64,000 nucleotides of DNA from KBS-96 sp963722585 (GTDB lineage: Bacteria > Acidobacteriota > Terriglobia > Bryobacterales > Bryobacteraceae). Shown here in pieces: positions 35,408 through 44,170 of the stretch (positions within the stretch are counted from its first letter, which is position 1; every line of letters begins with the position of its first letter). A program made the position numbers and the translations under genes. Below the pieces are notes generated by a model that saw only the letters and a list, made by a program, of their open reading frames with translations, searched no databases and had not been told where the DNA came from. The stretch spans positions 92,059 to 156,058 of the forward strand of contig CAVRNU010000035.1 of the NCBI GenBank assembly GCA_963722585.1. The letters are read 5' to 3'.

Positions 35408-37267
35408 TTAACGGCTCGAAATGTGTTCCGATACCCGAATATTGTGCCAATTCAGAAACGATTTGGCGCCCGCCTTCCCCAAATAGCGTTCGAGCAGACG
35501 GCGGTCGGTTTTTAACAGGTTGACGACGATCAGTCCATCCAGTGCGTTCGAGAAAGTTGAATCCACGTTGAAGCTAACCAGCTTGCCGCCGAGCTTGAGA
35601 TACTGGCGCAGCAGCACTGGCACGCCTTTCTGGTCAGTCTCGATATCGGCGATCAGGGCGGACAACTCCTCGATGTCCCACACCGTTCCCGTTCCCGAAC
35701 AGGTGTCCCAGCCCGAAACAGGCCGCGCCCGAAACGGGCTTCTGGCGCGAACCAGGCGCGCCAGGTCGTCGGCACGGCAATACTCCTTCAGGAATCTGAC
35801 AATCAGCTGCTTCGAACCCGGATGATACTCGTTGCTGATACTGACCGGGCCAAACAAGACGCTATATCTTGGATTGGCCGCGACGTACGCGCCAATGCCT
35901 CGCCATAACAGCAGGAGCGCAGCGTAGCTTTTCTGATGCTCGAGCCTGACGAAGGAACGGCCCATTTCGAGTGCTGGCGTGAGGCGGTCGAGGAAAGCGC
36001 GTTTGTAGGCGAACAGCGTGCTTGTATAAAAGCCACGGCGACCGAAGTTTCTTAGAATGAGATCCGATTGAGCGAGGCGGTACGCGCCAACGATTTCACG
36101 ATACGTGCGGTTCCAGATGAACAGGTGCAGATAGTAGGAGTCGAAGTTATCAAGGTCGATCGCGCGGCCTGTGCCCTCGCCCGTTGCCCGGAAGGTGAGT
36201 TCACGTAACCGGCCGATTTCCCGAACAACGTTCGGAATCCGGTTCACATTGCTGACGTAGACAACGTTATCGCCCTGCATAGCGAGCAGTGCGTCCGGGC
36301 CGAGCGCCGCGATTTCCTGTTCCATCAAGATTGGATCCGTCGGACTCACGATTCGTGCCTGACGCGCGCTGGCGGCGTGCTTCGTTCTCGACGGGAGCGG
36401 AAGCAAAAAGGGCGTTGCTTTCTTTGGCTCCTTCCGGTTTGCAAGGACATAGGTTTTGCGCCGGAAATATTCGATCCGCTCCTTGTCGGTGGTAAACTCC
36501 TTCAGCTTTCGTGGAGGAATCAGATTGCCAGCCCGTATTTCGAGCGTTTTACGCCGCTTATTCAGAAACTCCCTCACCAACAGCGCCGTTCGAAGGCGCG
36601 GATGCACTAATCCGGCCAACTGGAATGGCATGCCGTTGCGGCCTTCGAAAAACACGGGGAGAACAGGAACGTTAGCCAGGATGGCAAGCCTCGCGATCGA
36701 TTGGTTCCAATCTGGATCGGTGACATGCCAATGAGAAAAGTGAAGGCTGGCCACCTCACCGGCCGGAAAGACACCGAGCATGCCTCCCTGTTTCAGCCAG
36801 GCAAGGGCTTCGCGCAACCCTTTGCCATTAGAGGCAACAGATTGTCCACCACCGAACGGATCAACTAAAATCAGGTTCTCCGCTACTTCCGGGAACCTCG
36901 CGAGCAGCGAATTTGCCATGACGCGAGTGTCGGACCGCAGCTGCTGAAGTAGTCCGCTCATCACCACGCCTTCAATCATCCCGAATGGATGATTGGCAAT
37001 AACCAAAACACCGCCGGTTTTTGGAATGCGCTCGAGGTCGAGCGGCGAAATGCTCCAACTCACTCCCAACTCGCGTAGGAGCGCGGAAAAGTATGGCTCG
37101 GACGGCTGACGCGCGGCGCGAACCAACTTGTAAAGCTCATCCAATTCGGGCAGGCCTAAGCAACGCTGCACAAGCTGGGCACCACGAGACTGAGTCTGTA
37201 AATCAAACAGACCGTTCAGCGCCGACGCATCTTGTCCCTGATTGACGGAGGTTTTCCGGAAAGGCAT
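35408..37267 (-). CDS. OlsF-like bifunctional acyltransferase (PlsC domain plus GNAT/N-acyltransferase)
   Basis: Product is about 619 residues. The N-terminal half has the PlsC acyltransferase motif IANHPFGMIEG, FPAGEVASLHFSHW and EGRNGMPFQLAG. The C-terminal half resembles the OlsB/hemolysin-type N-acyltransferases (RELTFRATGEGTGRAIDLD, IVGAYRL, LGRSFVRLEHQKSY-like). This arrangement resembles OlsF, which makes ornithine lipids from ornithine with both acyl transfers in one polypeptide. Ornithine lipids replace phospholipids under phosphate limitation in many bacteria. The start at 37267 has GGGGAAG before it; a TTG at 37315 is an alternative. Confidence 0.8.
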   Translation of the reverse strand: MPFRKTSVNQGQDASALNGLFDLQTQSRGAQLVQRCLGLPELDELYKLVRAARQPSEPYFSALLRELGVSWSISPLDLERIPKTGGVLVIANHPFGMIEGVVMSGLLQQLRSDTRVMANSLLARFPEVAENLILVDPFGGGQSVASNGKGLREALAWLKQGGMLGVFPAGEVASLHFSHWHVTDPDWNQSIARLAILANVPVLPVFFEGRNGMPFQLAGLVHPRLRTALLVREFLNKRRKTLEIRAGNLIPPRKLKEFTTDKERIEYFRRKTYVLANRKEPKKATPFLLPLPSRTKHAASARQARIVSPTDPILMEQEIAALGPDALLAMQGDNVVYVSNVNRIPNVVREIGRLRELTFRATGEGTGRAIDLDNFDSYYLHLFIWNRTYREIVGAYRLAQSDLILRNFGRRGFYTSTLFAYKRAFLDRLTPALEMGRSFVRLEHQKSYAALLLLWRGIGAYVAANPRYSVLFGPVSISNEYHPGSKQLIVRFLKEYCRADDLARLVRARSPFRARPVSGWDTCSGTGTVWDIEELSALIADIETDQKGVPVLLRQYLKLGGKLVSFNVDSTFSNALDGLIVVNLLKTDRRLLERYLGKAGAKSFLNWHNIRVSEHISSR

Positions 37268-37390
37268 ATAGACGCTCTTCCCCGCCTTTCCTAGAACGAT
37301 AGCCGCTCTAAGCAAAAGTCCTGTAAAAGACTGATGAAATATGCGTTACTGCACCGCCCATAATCGTGCGTTCAGTATAATCGCGGTTAC

Positions 37391-38047
37391 ATGCGTAGTT
37401 GCTGGCCTGCGGCGCACTGCTTCTTTCCCGTTTTATTCGCCTCCGCGCTGTTCGCGCAGACCGCTCAAAATCCCGTCAAGTCCGAGTTGCCGCCGGGGCT
37501 GTATGCGGACATCGACACCAGCCTCGGACGGATTACGTGCCGGCTACTCCCTTCGGAAGCGCCTAAAACGGTTGACAACTTCGTTGGGTTGGCCACCGGC
37601 AAGAAAGCCTGGACCGACCCGCGCGATCAGAAGGAAAAGCATACACCTTTTTACACCGGAGTGATTTTTCATCGCGTGATTAAGAACTTCATGATTCAGG
37701 CGGGAGACCCGCTGGGAACGGGAGAAGGGGGTCCCGGCTTCTCCATTGACGACGAAGTCAGCCCCAATCTGCATTTCGACAAGCCGGGAAAACTGGCCAT
37801 GGCGAAACACTCTTTCCCCAACAGCGCCGGATCGCAATTCTTCATTACTACTGCGCCCACGCCGTGGCTCGAAGGCAAGTATTCCATCTTCGGTGAAGTT
37901 GTCGAGGGCCAGGATGTTGTCGACAAAATCTCCGAGCTTCCGACAGATTCAGACGATCACCCGACTAGCGCCGTCACGATTCAAAAGATTCTCATCAAGA
38001 AAATTGCAGATACGCATCCGCCTACTCGCCCGGCATCAGTACACTGA
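37391..38047 (+). CDS. Exported cyclophilin-type peptidylprolyl isomerase
   Basis: Product is 218 residues with a signal peptide (MRSCWPAAHCFFPVLFASAL). The cyclophilin barrel has FHRVIKNFMIQAGDPLGTGEGG, MAKHSFPNSAGSQFFIT and YSIFGEVVEGQDVVDKI, so the catalytic Arg and the substrate pocket are present. It isomerises proline bonds in periplasmic proteins. It is divergent from the OlsF-like gene. Confidence 0.93.
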   Translation: MRSCWPAAHCFFPVLFASALFAQTAQNPVKSELPPGLYADIDTSLGRITCRLLPSEAPKTVDNFVGLATGKKAWTDPRDQKEKHTPFYTGVIFHRVIKNFMIQAGDPLGTGEGGPGFSIDDEVSPNLHFDKPGKLAMAKHSFPNSAGSQFFITTAPTPWLEGKYSIFGEVVEGQDVVDKISELPTDSDDHPTSAVTIQKILIKKIADTHPPTRPASVH

Positions 38048-38306
38048 GTCGGAGAGTTGTCACATGTGCGCCGACTGCGATATCAAAGCGGAGCCGGAAG
38101 CGTAAGCGCCGTAAATGGGAACGCTCAATCAAGTGTGGTGTGGCTGAACTGAAAGTTCAGGGTCTTATCCGATAGCAGCTTCTTGCGCCTGTGCTCGTTC
38201 GCATTCAACCTCGACCGCTTCCGATGCAATCAATCTGCAGTTCTGCCGCTCCGCATTCCACCACCGCCGAGTTATGACTTGCCGGCCGCAACTGCATCCT
38301 TACTGA

Positions 38307-38745
38307 TGCAGACAAGGACCATTTGATGCAATCCAAGAGTGTCAAGAAGAACTTCTACGAAATCCGCGCAATTCCCTAGCTCATTTCCGTGTTGGCGAAT
38401 TCTATTTTCAGCAGCACAATTTTCAATCCGCCGCGATCGAGTTTCGGAAAGCACTGGATGGAGATCCGCCTGCTGAATACTCGCAAGAAGGCCGAATCGC
38501 TGGACTTGAAGGAACGGTCGTTTTAGCGGCGACCATCGCCACGAACGGTTCAGTATCGAATGGGCGGGTAATCGAGCCATTGGGGTTGGGGCTCAAACGA
38601 GGCGATCTCCGTCGGTCGCCGATGGAGATTCTCGCCTGGCCGGAAGGATGGAAATCCAGCGAGCGTTCCATGTACGCTAGACCTTGTTTGGGGAGAGAAA
38701 GAATTCACGCAGAAACTCCCTTCTCTGGACGAGTGCGGCATTTGA
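38307..38745 (+). pseudogene. Relic of a TPR plus TonB C-terminal-domain protein, with frameshifts
   Basis: Within the 836-base gap 38048-38883, plus-strand frames read TPR (FDAIQECQEELLRNPRNSLA and FYFQQHNFQSAAIEFRKAL) and then a TonB-like C-terminal domain (YSQEGRIAGLEGTVVLAATI, then RVIEPLGLGL). One base more than expected at 38595-38598 shifts the frame, after which EAISVGRRWRFSPGRKDGNP and LDLVWGEKEF continue to a TGA at 38743-38745. A second shift near 38312 may connect LLMQ upstream. No intact start exists. TonB-family domains energise outer-membrane uptake; this copy looks dead. Nothing else is seen at 38048-38306 except a small CTGAACT/AGTTCAG inverted repeat at 38144-38160. Confidence 0.75.
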
Positions 38746-38883
38746 GGCGATTCGAAGTCCAGATCGGTGATTGGTAATCAATTAATCCGGCCGTTAATAA
38801 TCGCACAGAGGCCGCACACATCCAATCATTCTAAGTTGGCGCTTGAAGTGAAGTAGTGAGAGCGGATAGATAGGAGGTCGTCG

Positions 38884-39870
38884 ATGTTGAAGCGACTCGC
38901 ATTGATTGGTTGTGCAGCAGCGGCTCTTGGGGCTCAGCAAGGCTGGTATCCCCACGAAGGTGGTCTACTGAAGTACCGCGTGAACATTCGCTTCGGTGAG
39001 GAACCGGAAGATACGATGCCGAGCGGGTGGAAATTCGGACGGGTTTCAGCTGTTGCCACTGATTCGGCTAACAATGTCTACGTATTCCAGCGCGGCAAGA
39101 ATGCCGATCCCTTGATCGTCTTCGATTCCCATGGCAAGTACTTGCGCTCGTGGGGTCGCGGCATGTTTGGCAATCCACACGGTCTACGCGTCGACCGGGA
39201 CGACAACGTCTGGGTAACCGACAATGGCGACCACCAAGTGATGAAATTTACGAATACTGGCAAGTTGCTTCTGACCCTGGGCATCAAAGGCAAAGCTGGA
39301 ACCGACGATAAGACCTTTGACCGCCCTACCGATATTGCATTTGCCGCAAACGGCGATTTTTATGTTTCCGATGGCTACGGCAACTCCCGTGTGGTGAAGT
39401 TTTCAGGAGATGGCAAATATCTTTTGGCCTGGGGCAAACCCGGCAAAGGGCCCGGCGAGTTTCAGGTTCCGCATTCCGTGGCGGTAGATTCGAAGGGCAC
39501 CGTCTATGTGAGCGATCGTGAGAACAATCGCATCCAGATCTTTGATGCAGACGGAAAATTTCTGCGGCAATGGACGCACCTGGGGGCCACGCAGAACATC
39601 TTTATTACGCCGCAAGACGATATGTGGATCATTACCCACCGCAATAACATTGAGAACCTGACCTACGACTCGCTGGCCGGGCGCATCATGCATATCGACC
39701 TCGCGACGGGCAGGATCTTGGGTGCTATGGAGAGCCCAGGCCACTGGATCACAGTCGCGCGGAATGGAGACATTTTCATCGGAAGTCTTACAGGCAATGT
39801 GTTCCGATGGTATCCAGGATGGCTGGAGCACGGACTGGGTTCAACGGAAGGCTTGCGGACTTCAAACTGA
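38884..39870 (+). CDS. Exported NHL-repeat protein, peptidyl-alpha-hydroxyglycine amidating-lyase-like
   Basis: Product is 328 residues with a signal peptide. Beta-propeller NHL repeats appear as GNPHGLRVDRDDNVWVTDNG, RPTDIAFAANGDFYVSDGYG and VPHSVAVDSKGTVYVSDREN. The spacing matches the amidating-lyase-like family in acidobacteria and planctomycetes. The actual activity is unverified; it could be a binding protein. AGGAGG lies 6 bases before the ATG, so expression is expected. The window shows no monooxygenase partner. Confidence 0.8.
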   Translation: MLKRLALIGCAAAALGAQQGWYPHEGGLLKYRVNIRFGEEPEDTMPSGWKFGRVSAVATDSANNVYVFQRGKNADPLIVFDSHGKYLRSWGRGMFGNPHGLRVDRDDNVWVTDNGDHQVMKFTNTGKLLLTLGIKGKAGTDDKTFDRPTDIAFAANGDFYVSDGYGNSRVVKFSGDGKYLLAWGKPGKGPGEFQVPHSVAVDSKGTVYVSDRENNRIQIFDADGKFLRQWTHLGATQNIFITPQDDMWIITHRNNIENLTYDSLAGRIMHIDLATGRILGAMESPGHWITVARNGDIFIGSLTGNVFRWYPGWLEHGLGSTEGLRTSN

Positions 39871-40089
39871 GATTTGCGAGTTCTGTGCAGACTGAGTCTC
39901 CGGTAACGCTGCTTTACCATTGCGAACACGCAGCACTCGGCTTTTGAAATCCTGTTGATCGCCCTTTGTTCACAAACTCGCTTATCATGGAGTCGCTGTT
40001 GCTGGGGACCATCCATGGCGATCACTGTGTTTTGTGGCCATCTCGGATCGAATCCCGAGGAAGCCTCCAGCTCCGCACGCGTAGCTCGT

Positions 40090-42096
40090 TCAGTCAACTC
40101 TAAAATCGATCCGAGTTACGCTTGCGCGGCGAAAGACGAATTTGACATGCGAGTCCTCCACTTCAACCGTAGAGTTGCTGGGCCAAATCCTCGCCGGATG
40201 CAATTCGTCGTTGGTTGCGTAAACGCTCGGTGCAAATAGTTCCCATACTTCGGCCGCGCGCGACACACGCGCCCCATCAATCGTAATCTCGGCGCTCAGA
40301 TCTTGTTGCAGATTGCGATTGACACAAAATACGGAGATGACGTCGCGTTTTGCACTTCGCGCAGCGACTGCATCCAGGTAGGGAACATTCGAGATGTCTG
40401 GAAATCGCGACACGCCACCGTGAACATCGTACATGGGCGAAGAGTTATCAGTCTCGAAAGCCACGCCTGGCTCCGCAGTCGAGAACATCTTGAATACGTA
40501 GTACGCCGGCGTGGCGAACACCTGTGAGCGCTTTTTCCAGATGCCTGCGAACTCGATGATTCCGGTCATGTCGGAGATCGGCACAATACCGGAATTCCGA
40601 AGCAGCATATTGAAGAAACCGCCGGCCGCGACGGCGCCTCCAAGATTATTGAATCCTGGCGCGTCATCGCCGTTTCCGGAGCAGCAGTGAAACAACCACT
40701 CGGTAAAGGCAATATGGGTAGTCGGCTGCCCCGCATCGTCAATCTGCCTCTGCATGTCTCGCAGCTTCCGCTCCAGCGCAATTGGCAGCGCAAACGTGTC
40801 AAGGGCGATAGCATCTGGCGAACGATCGGCACCGGCTATTTGATCGGTCCTGACGACGAAGTGAGTAGACAGAAAATTGAAGGTGCCTGGCGGATTCTTC
40901 AATTCCTGAGCGTTCCATGTTTGATAATGATCCGGATCTTGACCGGTGGCGATCAGCCTTGCTTTCGGATCGACTCGCCTCACTGCCCGGCTGAATCGAA
41001 GCGTTCTTTCTGCAAGTTCATCCATCGTTGGATAGCCGTCATTCCAATTTCCCCATAGCTCATTCCCCAACTCCCACAGCAACCCGGTGTGCGCGGTCCA
41101 GTGCTGGTCGACGTAGCGCACCCAGTCAGCGGCTTCTTCCGGCGTGCCGGTGCCGAGGTTGAGTGCAATCTGCGGCTGAGCCCCGATCAGCTTGCAGAAA
41201 TTCAAAAACTCGTCAGTTCCGAACTGATTTGTTTCCGGTATGCCCCAAGCAACGTTACGCATGCTGATGCGCTTGTCCGTCGGGCCAACGCCGTCTCGCC
41301 AGTGATAGGCAGAAGTGAAGTTCCCGCCAAATCGGACGAGCGGCGTGTGCATTTCTTTCGCCATCTTCACCATCTCGGGATCGAGGCCATCTAATGAATC
41401 GGAGGGCATCAAACTGACCTGATCGATCATCGTCCGTTCGTCACCTTCAACGGCAATGACAAAATCAGCGGGCTCGAGATGTTTAAGCGCGTCCCGTTTC
41501 AGCGAGAGAATGAACGAATACTTCCTCCAGTCGGTCGCGGGCGCATGAAATTCGGCCGAGGCCAGAATTTGATCGGGCTGATTTCGTTTGCGCAAAGAAG
41601 CGCGGATGAGGTCGTTCCCGCTGACATGTTTCACAAAGAGCGAGCCGCGGTAAGTCAACTCGCGATGAACCGGAAGGTAGACCTCCTGACGAATGCCGAC
41701 GTCGCGATTCGGAAGACCAAAAATCGCAATGGACTGGTACGAGTTCGCGGCATCGCCCCGTCTCGGTTCGTACCGATTGCCCTGTTCGGGATGGAGAGGC
41801 TCCCAGGGAATAGGGAGGGCCAACTCCGAAGCACGCACGAGTTGGGGATCGGCAGTGAGAATGTCGCGCGTAGCGCTGGCACTCCATAGACCGTTCTCAA
41901 ACGAAGGGTTCTGGACGATCTCAGCCCAGAGCCCGTTGTACGTCGAGTTCCCAATCGGCTCGAGGAAGCTACCGAAGACCGTGGGCGGGACCGGCTGACC
42001 AACAGGATTCTTCGCGTGAACGGTAATGCGAATAGGCGCTTGCGGAAGAGCGACGGTTGTGAAGATCAGGCCGCACAGGATGCATCGCAGAAGCAT
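40090..42096 (-). CDS. Exported alpha-L-arabinofuranosidase, GH51 family
   Basis: Product is about 668 residues starting MLLRCILCGLIFTTVALPQA, a signal peptide. The barrel has the acid/base Glu in LLWELGNELWGNWN and the nucleophile in THIAFTEWLFHC, and VFGSFLEPIGNSTYNGLWAE is typical of the family. It would remove terminal arabinose from arabinoxylan or arabinan. A beta-sandwich domain precedes and follows the barrel. The frame runs upstream to 42255 but the extra 53 residues do not look like protein, so 42096 is chosen. Together with GH39 and the AraD1-like gene it suggests hemicellulose use. Confidence 0.88.
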   Translation of the reverse strand: MLLRCILCGLIFTTVALPQAPIRITVHAKNPVGQPVPPTVFGSFLEPIGNSTYNGLWAEIVQNPSFENGLWSASATRDILTADPQLVRASELALPIPWEPLHPEQGNRYEPRRGDAANSYQSIAIFGLPNRDVGIRQEVYLPVHRELTYRGSLFVKHVSGNDLIRASLRKRNQPDQILASAEFHAPATDWRKYSFILSLKRDALKHLEPADFVIAVEGDERTMIDQVSLMPSDSLDGLDPEMVKMAKEMHTPLVRFGGNFTSAYHWRDGVGPTDKRISMRNVAWGIPETNQFGTDEFLNFCKLIGAQPQIALNLGTGTPEEAADWVRYVDQHWTAHTGLLWELGNELWGNWNDGYPTMDELAERTLRFSRAVRRVDPKARLIATGQDPDHYQTWNAQELKNPPGTFNFLSTHFVVRTDQIAGADRSPDAIALDTFALPIALERKLRDMQRQIDDAGQPTTHIAFTEWLFHCCSGNGDDAPGFNNLGGAVAAGGFFNMLLRNSGIVPISDMTGIIEFAGIWKKRSQVFATPAYYVFKMFSTAEPGVAFETDNSSPMYDVHGGVSRFPDISNVPYLDAVAARSAKRDVISVFCVNRNLQQDLSAEITIDGARVSRAAEVWELFAPSVYATNDELHPARIWPSNSTVEVEDSHVKFVFRRASVTRIDFRVD

Positions 42097-42306
42097 TGCA
42101 GTAAGTGATGAACGACAATAAAACTTGCCTGCCTCATATCTTAGTCCGGCTGGCATGACATACCCGGGGCGGGACAGCGGCAGCCTCGCGGGCCAGTACG
42201 CGCTATTGTGGCCAGCAGTGAAGATTACTATATTTATCCCCGGACCGTGTCGCAAGAACTGGAGCGTGTGTGCGGGACTGTCAGGCGAATAATCACAGAG
42301 TAGCCG

Positions 42307-42966
42307 ATGTCAAGTGATGCTGAGCGGTTCACCACCATACGCGAGAGGTTATTCACCGCGGCGGTGGGCGATGTCATGGATGCACTCGGGTTCGTGCATC
42401 AGTTTTTGCCACACGAGATTCACCCGCTGCGAGACGACATGATCGTCGTGGGTCGTGCGATGCCGGTAATGGAGCACGACTTGAACGGAAAGCCGCCATC
42501 GAAGCCTTTCGGATTAATGCTCGAAGCGCTCGACGATCTGAAGGCCGGTGAAGTTTACGTAGCCGGCGGCGCAGCGGGGCAGTATGCGATGTGGGGCGAG
42601 TTGATGAGTATCCGCGCGATGCGTCTCGGCTCAGCGGGCGTTGTCGTCGACGGACTGTCTCGAGACACCTGGGGCATTCTCAAGCTGAACTTTCCTACAT
42701 TTTCAAGAGGCCGCTATGCACAGGATCAAGCGCCGCGTGGCGAAGTGGTGGATTTCCGCGTGCCGGTTCGGATCGGGGAGGTAGACGTTCGCCCCGGCGA
42801 CATTGTGTTTGGGGATGTGGACGGCGTGCTCGTGATCCCGAAGGCTGTGGAGGAAGAGGTCGTGAACCGCGCTCTAGAAAAGGTGAGCAAAGAGAATCTC
42901 GTGCGCACGACAATCCTTGAAGGTTCGAGCGCAGTCTCCGCATTCGAAAAATACGGAGTGATGTGA
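42307..42966 (+). CDS. RraA-like family protein (aldolase/ribonuclease-regulator fold)
   Basis: Product is 219 residues. The conserved stretches are TAAVGDVMDALG at the N-terminus, GGAAGQYAMWGELMSIRAMR, and GVVVDGLSRDTWGI, with VRPGDIVFGDVDGVLVIPKA and the C-terminal helix. Relatives include 4-hydroxy-4-methyl-2-oxoglutarate aldolases and the RNase E regulator RraA; the first is more likely here. The R-D pair of the aldolase site seems present in LSRD. Start ATG, with only a weak ribosome-binding sequence. Confidence 0.85.
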   Translation: MSSDAERFTTIRERLFTAAVGDVMDALGFVHQFLPHEIHPLRDDMIVVGRAMPVMEHDLNGKPPSKPFGLMLEALDDLKAGEVYVAGGAAGQYAMWGELMSIRAMRLGSAGVVVDGLSRDTWGILKLNFPTFSRGRYAQDQAPRGEVVDFRVPVRIGEVDVRPGDIVFGDVDGVLVIPKAVEEEVVNRALEKVSKENLVRTTILEGSSAVSAFEKYGVM

Positions 42967-43090
42967 GGGGAGTAGAGGCCGGGAATGCTGCCAGCAAAGC
43001 GTCTGGGTGCAGCGGGAACTCGGGTTACTCGACTTTTTCCGAAGAAGGATGCGCCTGCCCGCCCCTGCCTGGGTGTTCGCTCCCAGGGGC

Positions 43091-43166
43091 GCTTATCGCT
43101 GGACGATCTGCTCATTACTTTTCTTTGCGACTACCGTGAATTACGCGGACCGGCAAATTCCGGGTT
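43091..43166 (+). pseudogene. Fragment of an MFS hexuronate-type transporter (first helix only)
   Basis: Translation of frame 2 reads AYRWTICSLLFFATTVNYAD followed by RQIPG. This is the start of the first helix and the DRQ motif of ACS-family (ExuT-like) carriers. Nothing of the remaining helices follows; unrelated sequence and then the convergent amidohydrolase take over. The fragment sits just after the RraA-like gene, so a sugar-acid carrier once followed it. A clipped relic, not a working gene. Confidence 0.6.
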
Positions 43167-43217
43167 CCGAAAACACACGGCGTGCACTAACGCGCGTTTC
43201 ATCGGGGCTGGCGTTCC

Positions 43218-44150
43218 TTATGAGAAGCGCACATTGAACACCCTGACTCCGTTCTCCCAAGTGACCTGCCGGAAGACTTCGGGTGACGTCAGGCCTTTCA
43301 ACAATCCCAGAGTCGCGCGGGCCACGCACTTGCCGGCCAGTCTACTTGCTTCCGGGTTGTTACCCTGCGAAATGCCTGTTCCCTTTCCATCGGCGCAAGC
43401 GCAGTCACTACCGAAAATCAGCTTACTTCGATGGCGCACAATGAAATCCCGCGAGAAGTCGGCATCGCGGGAAAGTGCATTGTTCCCTGAGTTCGCCGAC
43501 ATATCAGCATACAAATTCGGGAAATCAGCGAGAAATTTGTCGGTTAGTCCTCCTGGCTTGATCGGTCCCGATGGATAGCCGCGATCGGTAGGAACATCGG
43601 CGCTGAGGTGAGCCCAGAACAGATCTCCGTGCCCGATAAAGTTCGTTCTTGGATAAGCGCTGAGAACTCTATCGAACTGCGGATACCCTGTGTTGTATGG
43701 GAGTTCTCCCGGGAAGTGCGGGAAGTTCTGGATGTGCATCATCACCGGCACTTGCATTTCCGCGCAAATCTCATACACCTGTCGCATTTCGGGAGAGTCC
43801 AGCGCAAGATGGTATTTCAGCTCACCGACACTTACAGCTCCATCTTGAATTGCTTTGCGAATGACTTCGTCTGCGCCTTGCTGAGCCGGATCCGCACCGA
43901 CAGAACGGACAAACACACCCGGCCGCTTAGCCATCTCCGCCTTGGCTTTATCCTCGTCCGGCGCCCTTGTGAGTAAGACCGCGTTTGTAACGCCGCATCC
44001 TTGGATGTGCGTAAAGCAAGCGTCGGGATCGCGGCGCAGATGCAGGTGAGTGTCCAATACGGGTCCGCCCCATACAAACTTGGTTTGCGAAAGAACGTCC
44101 GCGGCCGCGACCGCAGCCAGCGATGTTTTCAGAAACGTTCTTCGTTGCAT
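43218..44150 (-). CDS. Exported amidohydrolase-family protein (Tat signal)
   Basis: Product is 310 residues starting MQRRTFLKTSLAAVAAADVL, whose RRTFLK is a twin-arginine motif. The TIM-barrel metal site is visible in LDTHLHL, MMHIQNFP, IGHGD and FGSDCACADG. Relatives of the amidohydrolase_2 type act as decarboxylases or lactonases on aromatic or sugar acids. A TTG eight codons earlier overlaps the preceding esterase stop as TTGA, but the ATG is preferred. It is in one operon with the carboxylesterase, whose stop is 21 bases before this ATG. Confidence 0.85.
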   Translation of the reverse strand: MQRRTFLKTSLAAVAAADVLSQTKFVWGGPVLDTHLHLRRDPDACFTHIQGCGVTNAVLLTRAPDEDKAKAEMAKRPGVFVRSVGADPAQQGADEVIRKAIQDGAVSVGELKYHLALDSPEMRQVYEICAEMQVPVMMHIQNFPHFPGELPYNTGYPQFDRVLSAYPRTNFIGHGDLFWAHLSADVPTDRGYPSGPIKPGGLTDKFLADFPNLYADMSANSGNNALSRDADFSRDFIVRHRSKLIFGSDCACADGKGTGISQGNNPEASRLAGKCVARATLGLLKGLTSPEVFRQVTWENGVRVFNVRFS

Positions 44151-44170
44151 CGCGATTCTCGACTTGAGAA

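Noticed and set aside
38144..38160. Inverted repeat CTGAACT/AGTTCAG as a terminator of the cyclophilin gene
   Set aside because: The loop is only three bases, no T-run follows and it is about 100 bases past the stop. It may be chance.
40030..40075. T-loop-like sequence (ATCGAATCCCGAG) suggesting a tRNA
   Set aside because: The loop has 8 bases and no acceptor, D-arm or anticodon arm is present upstream.
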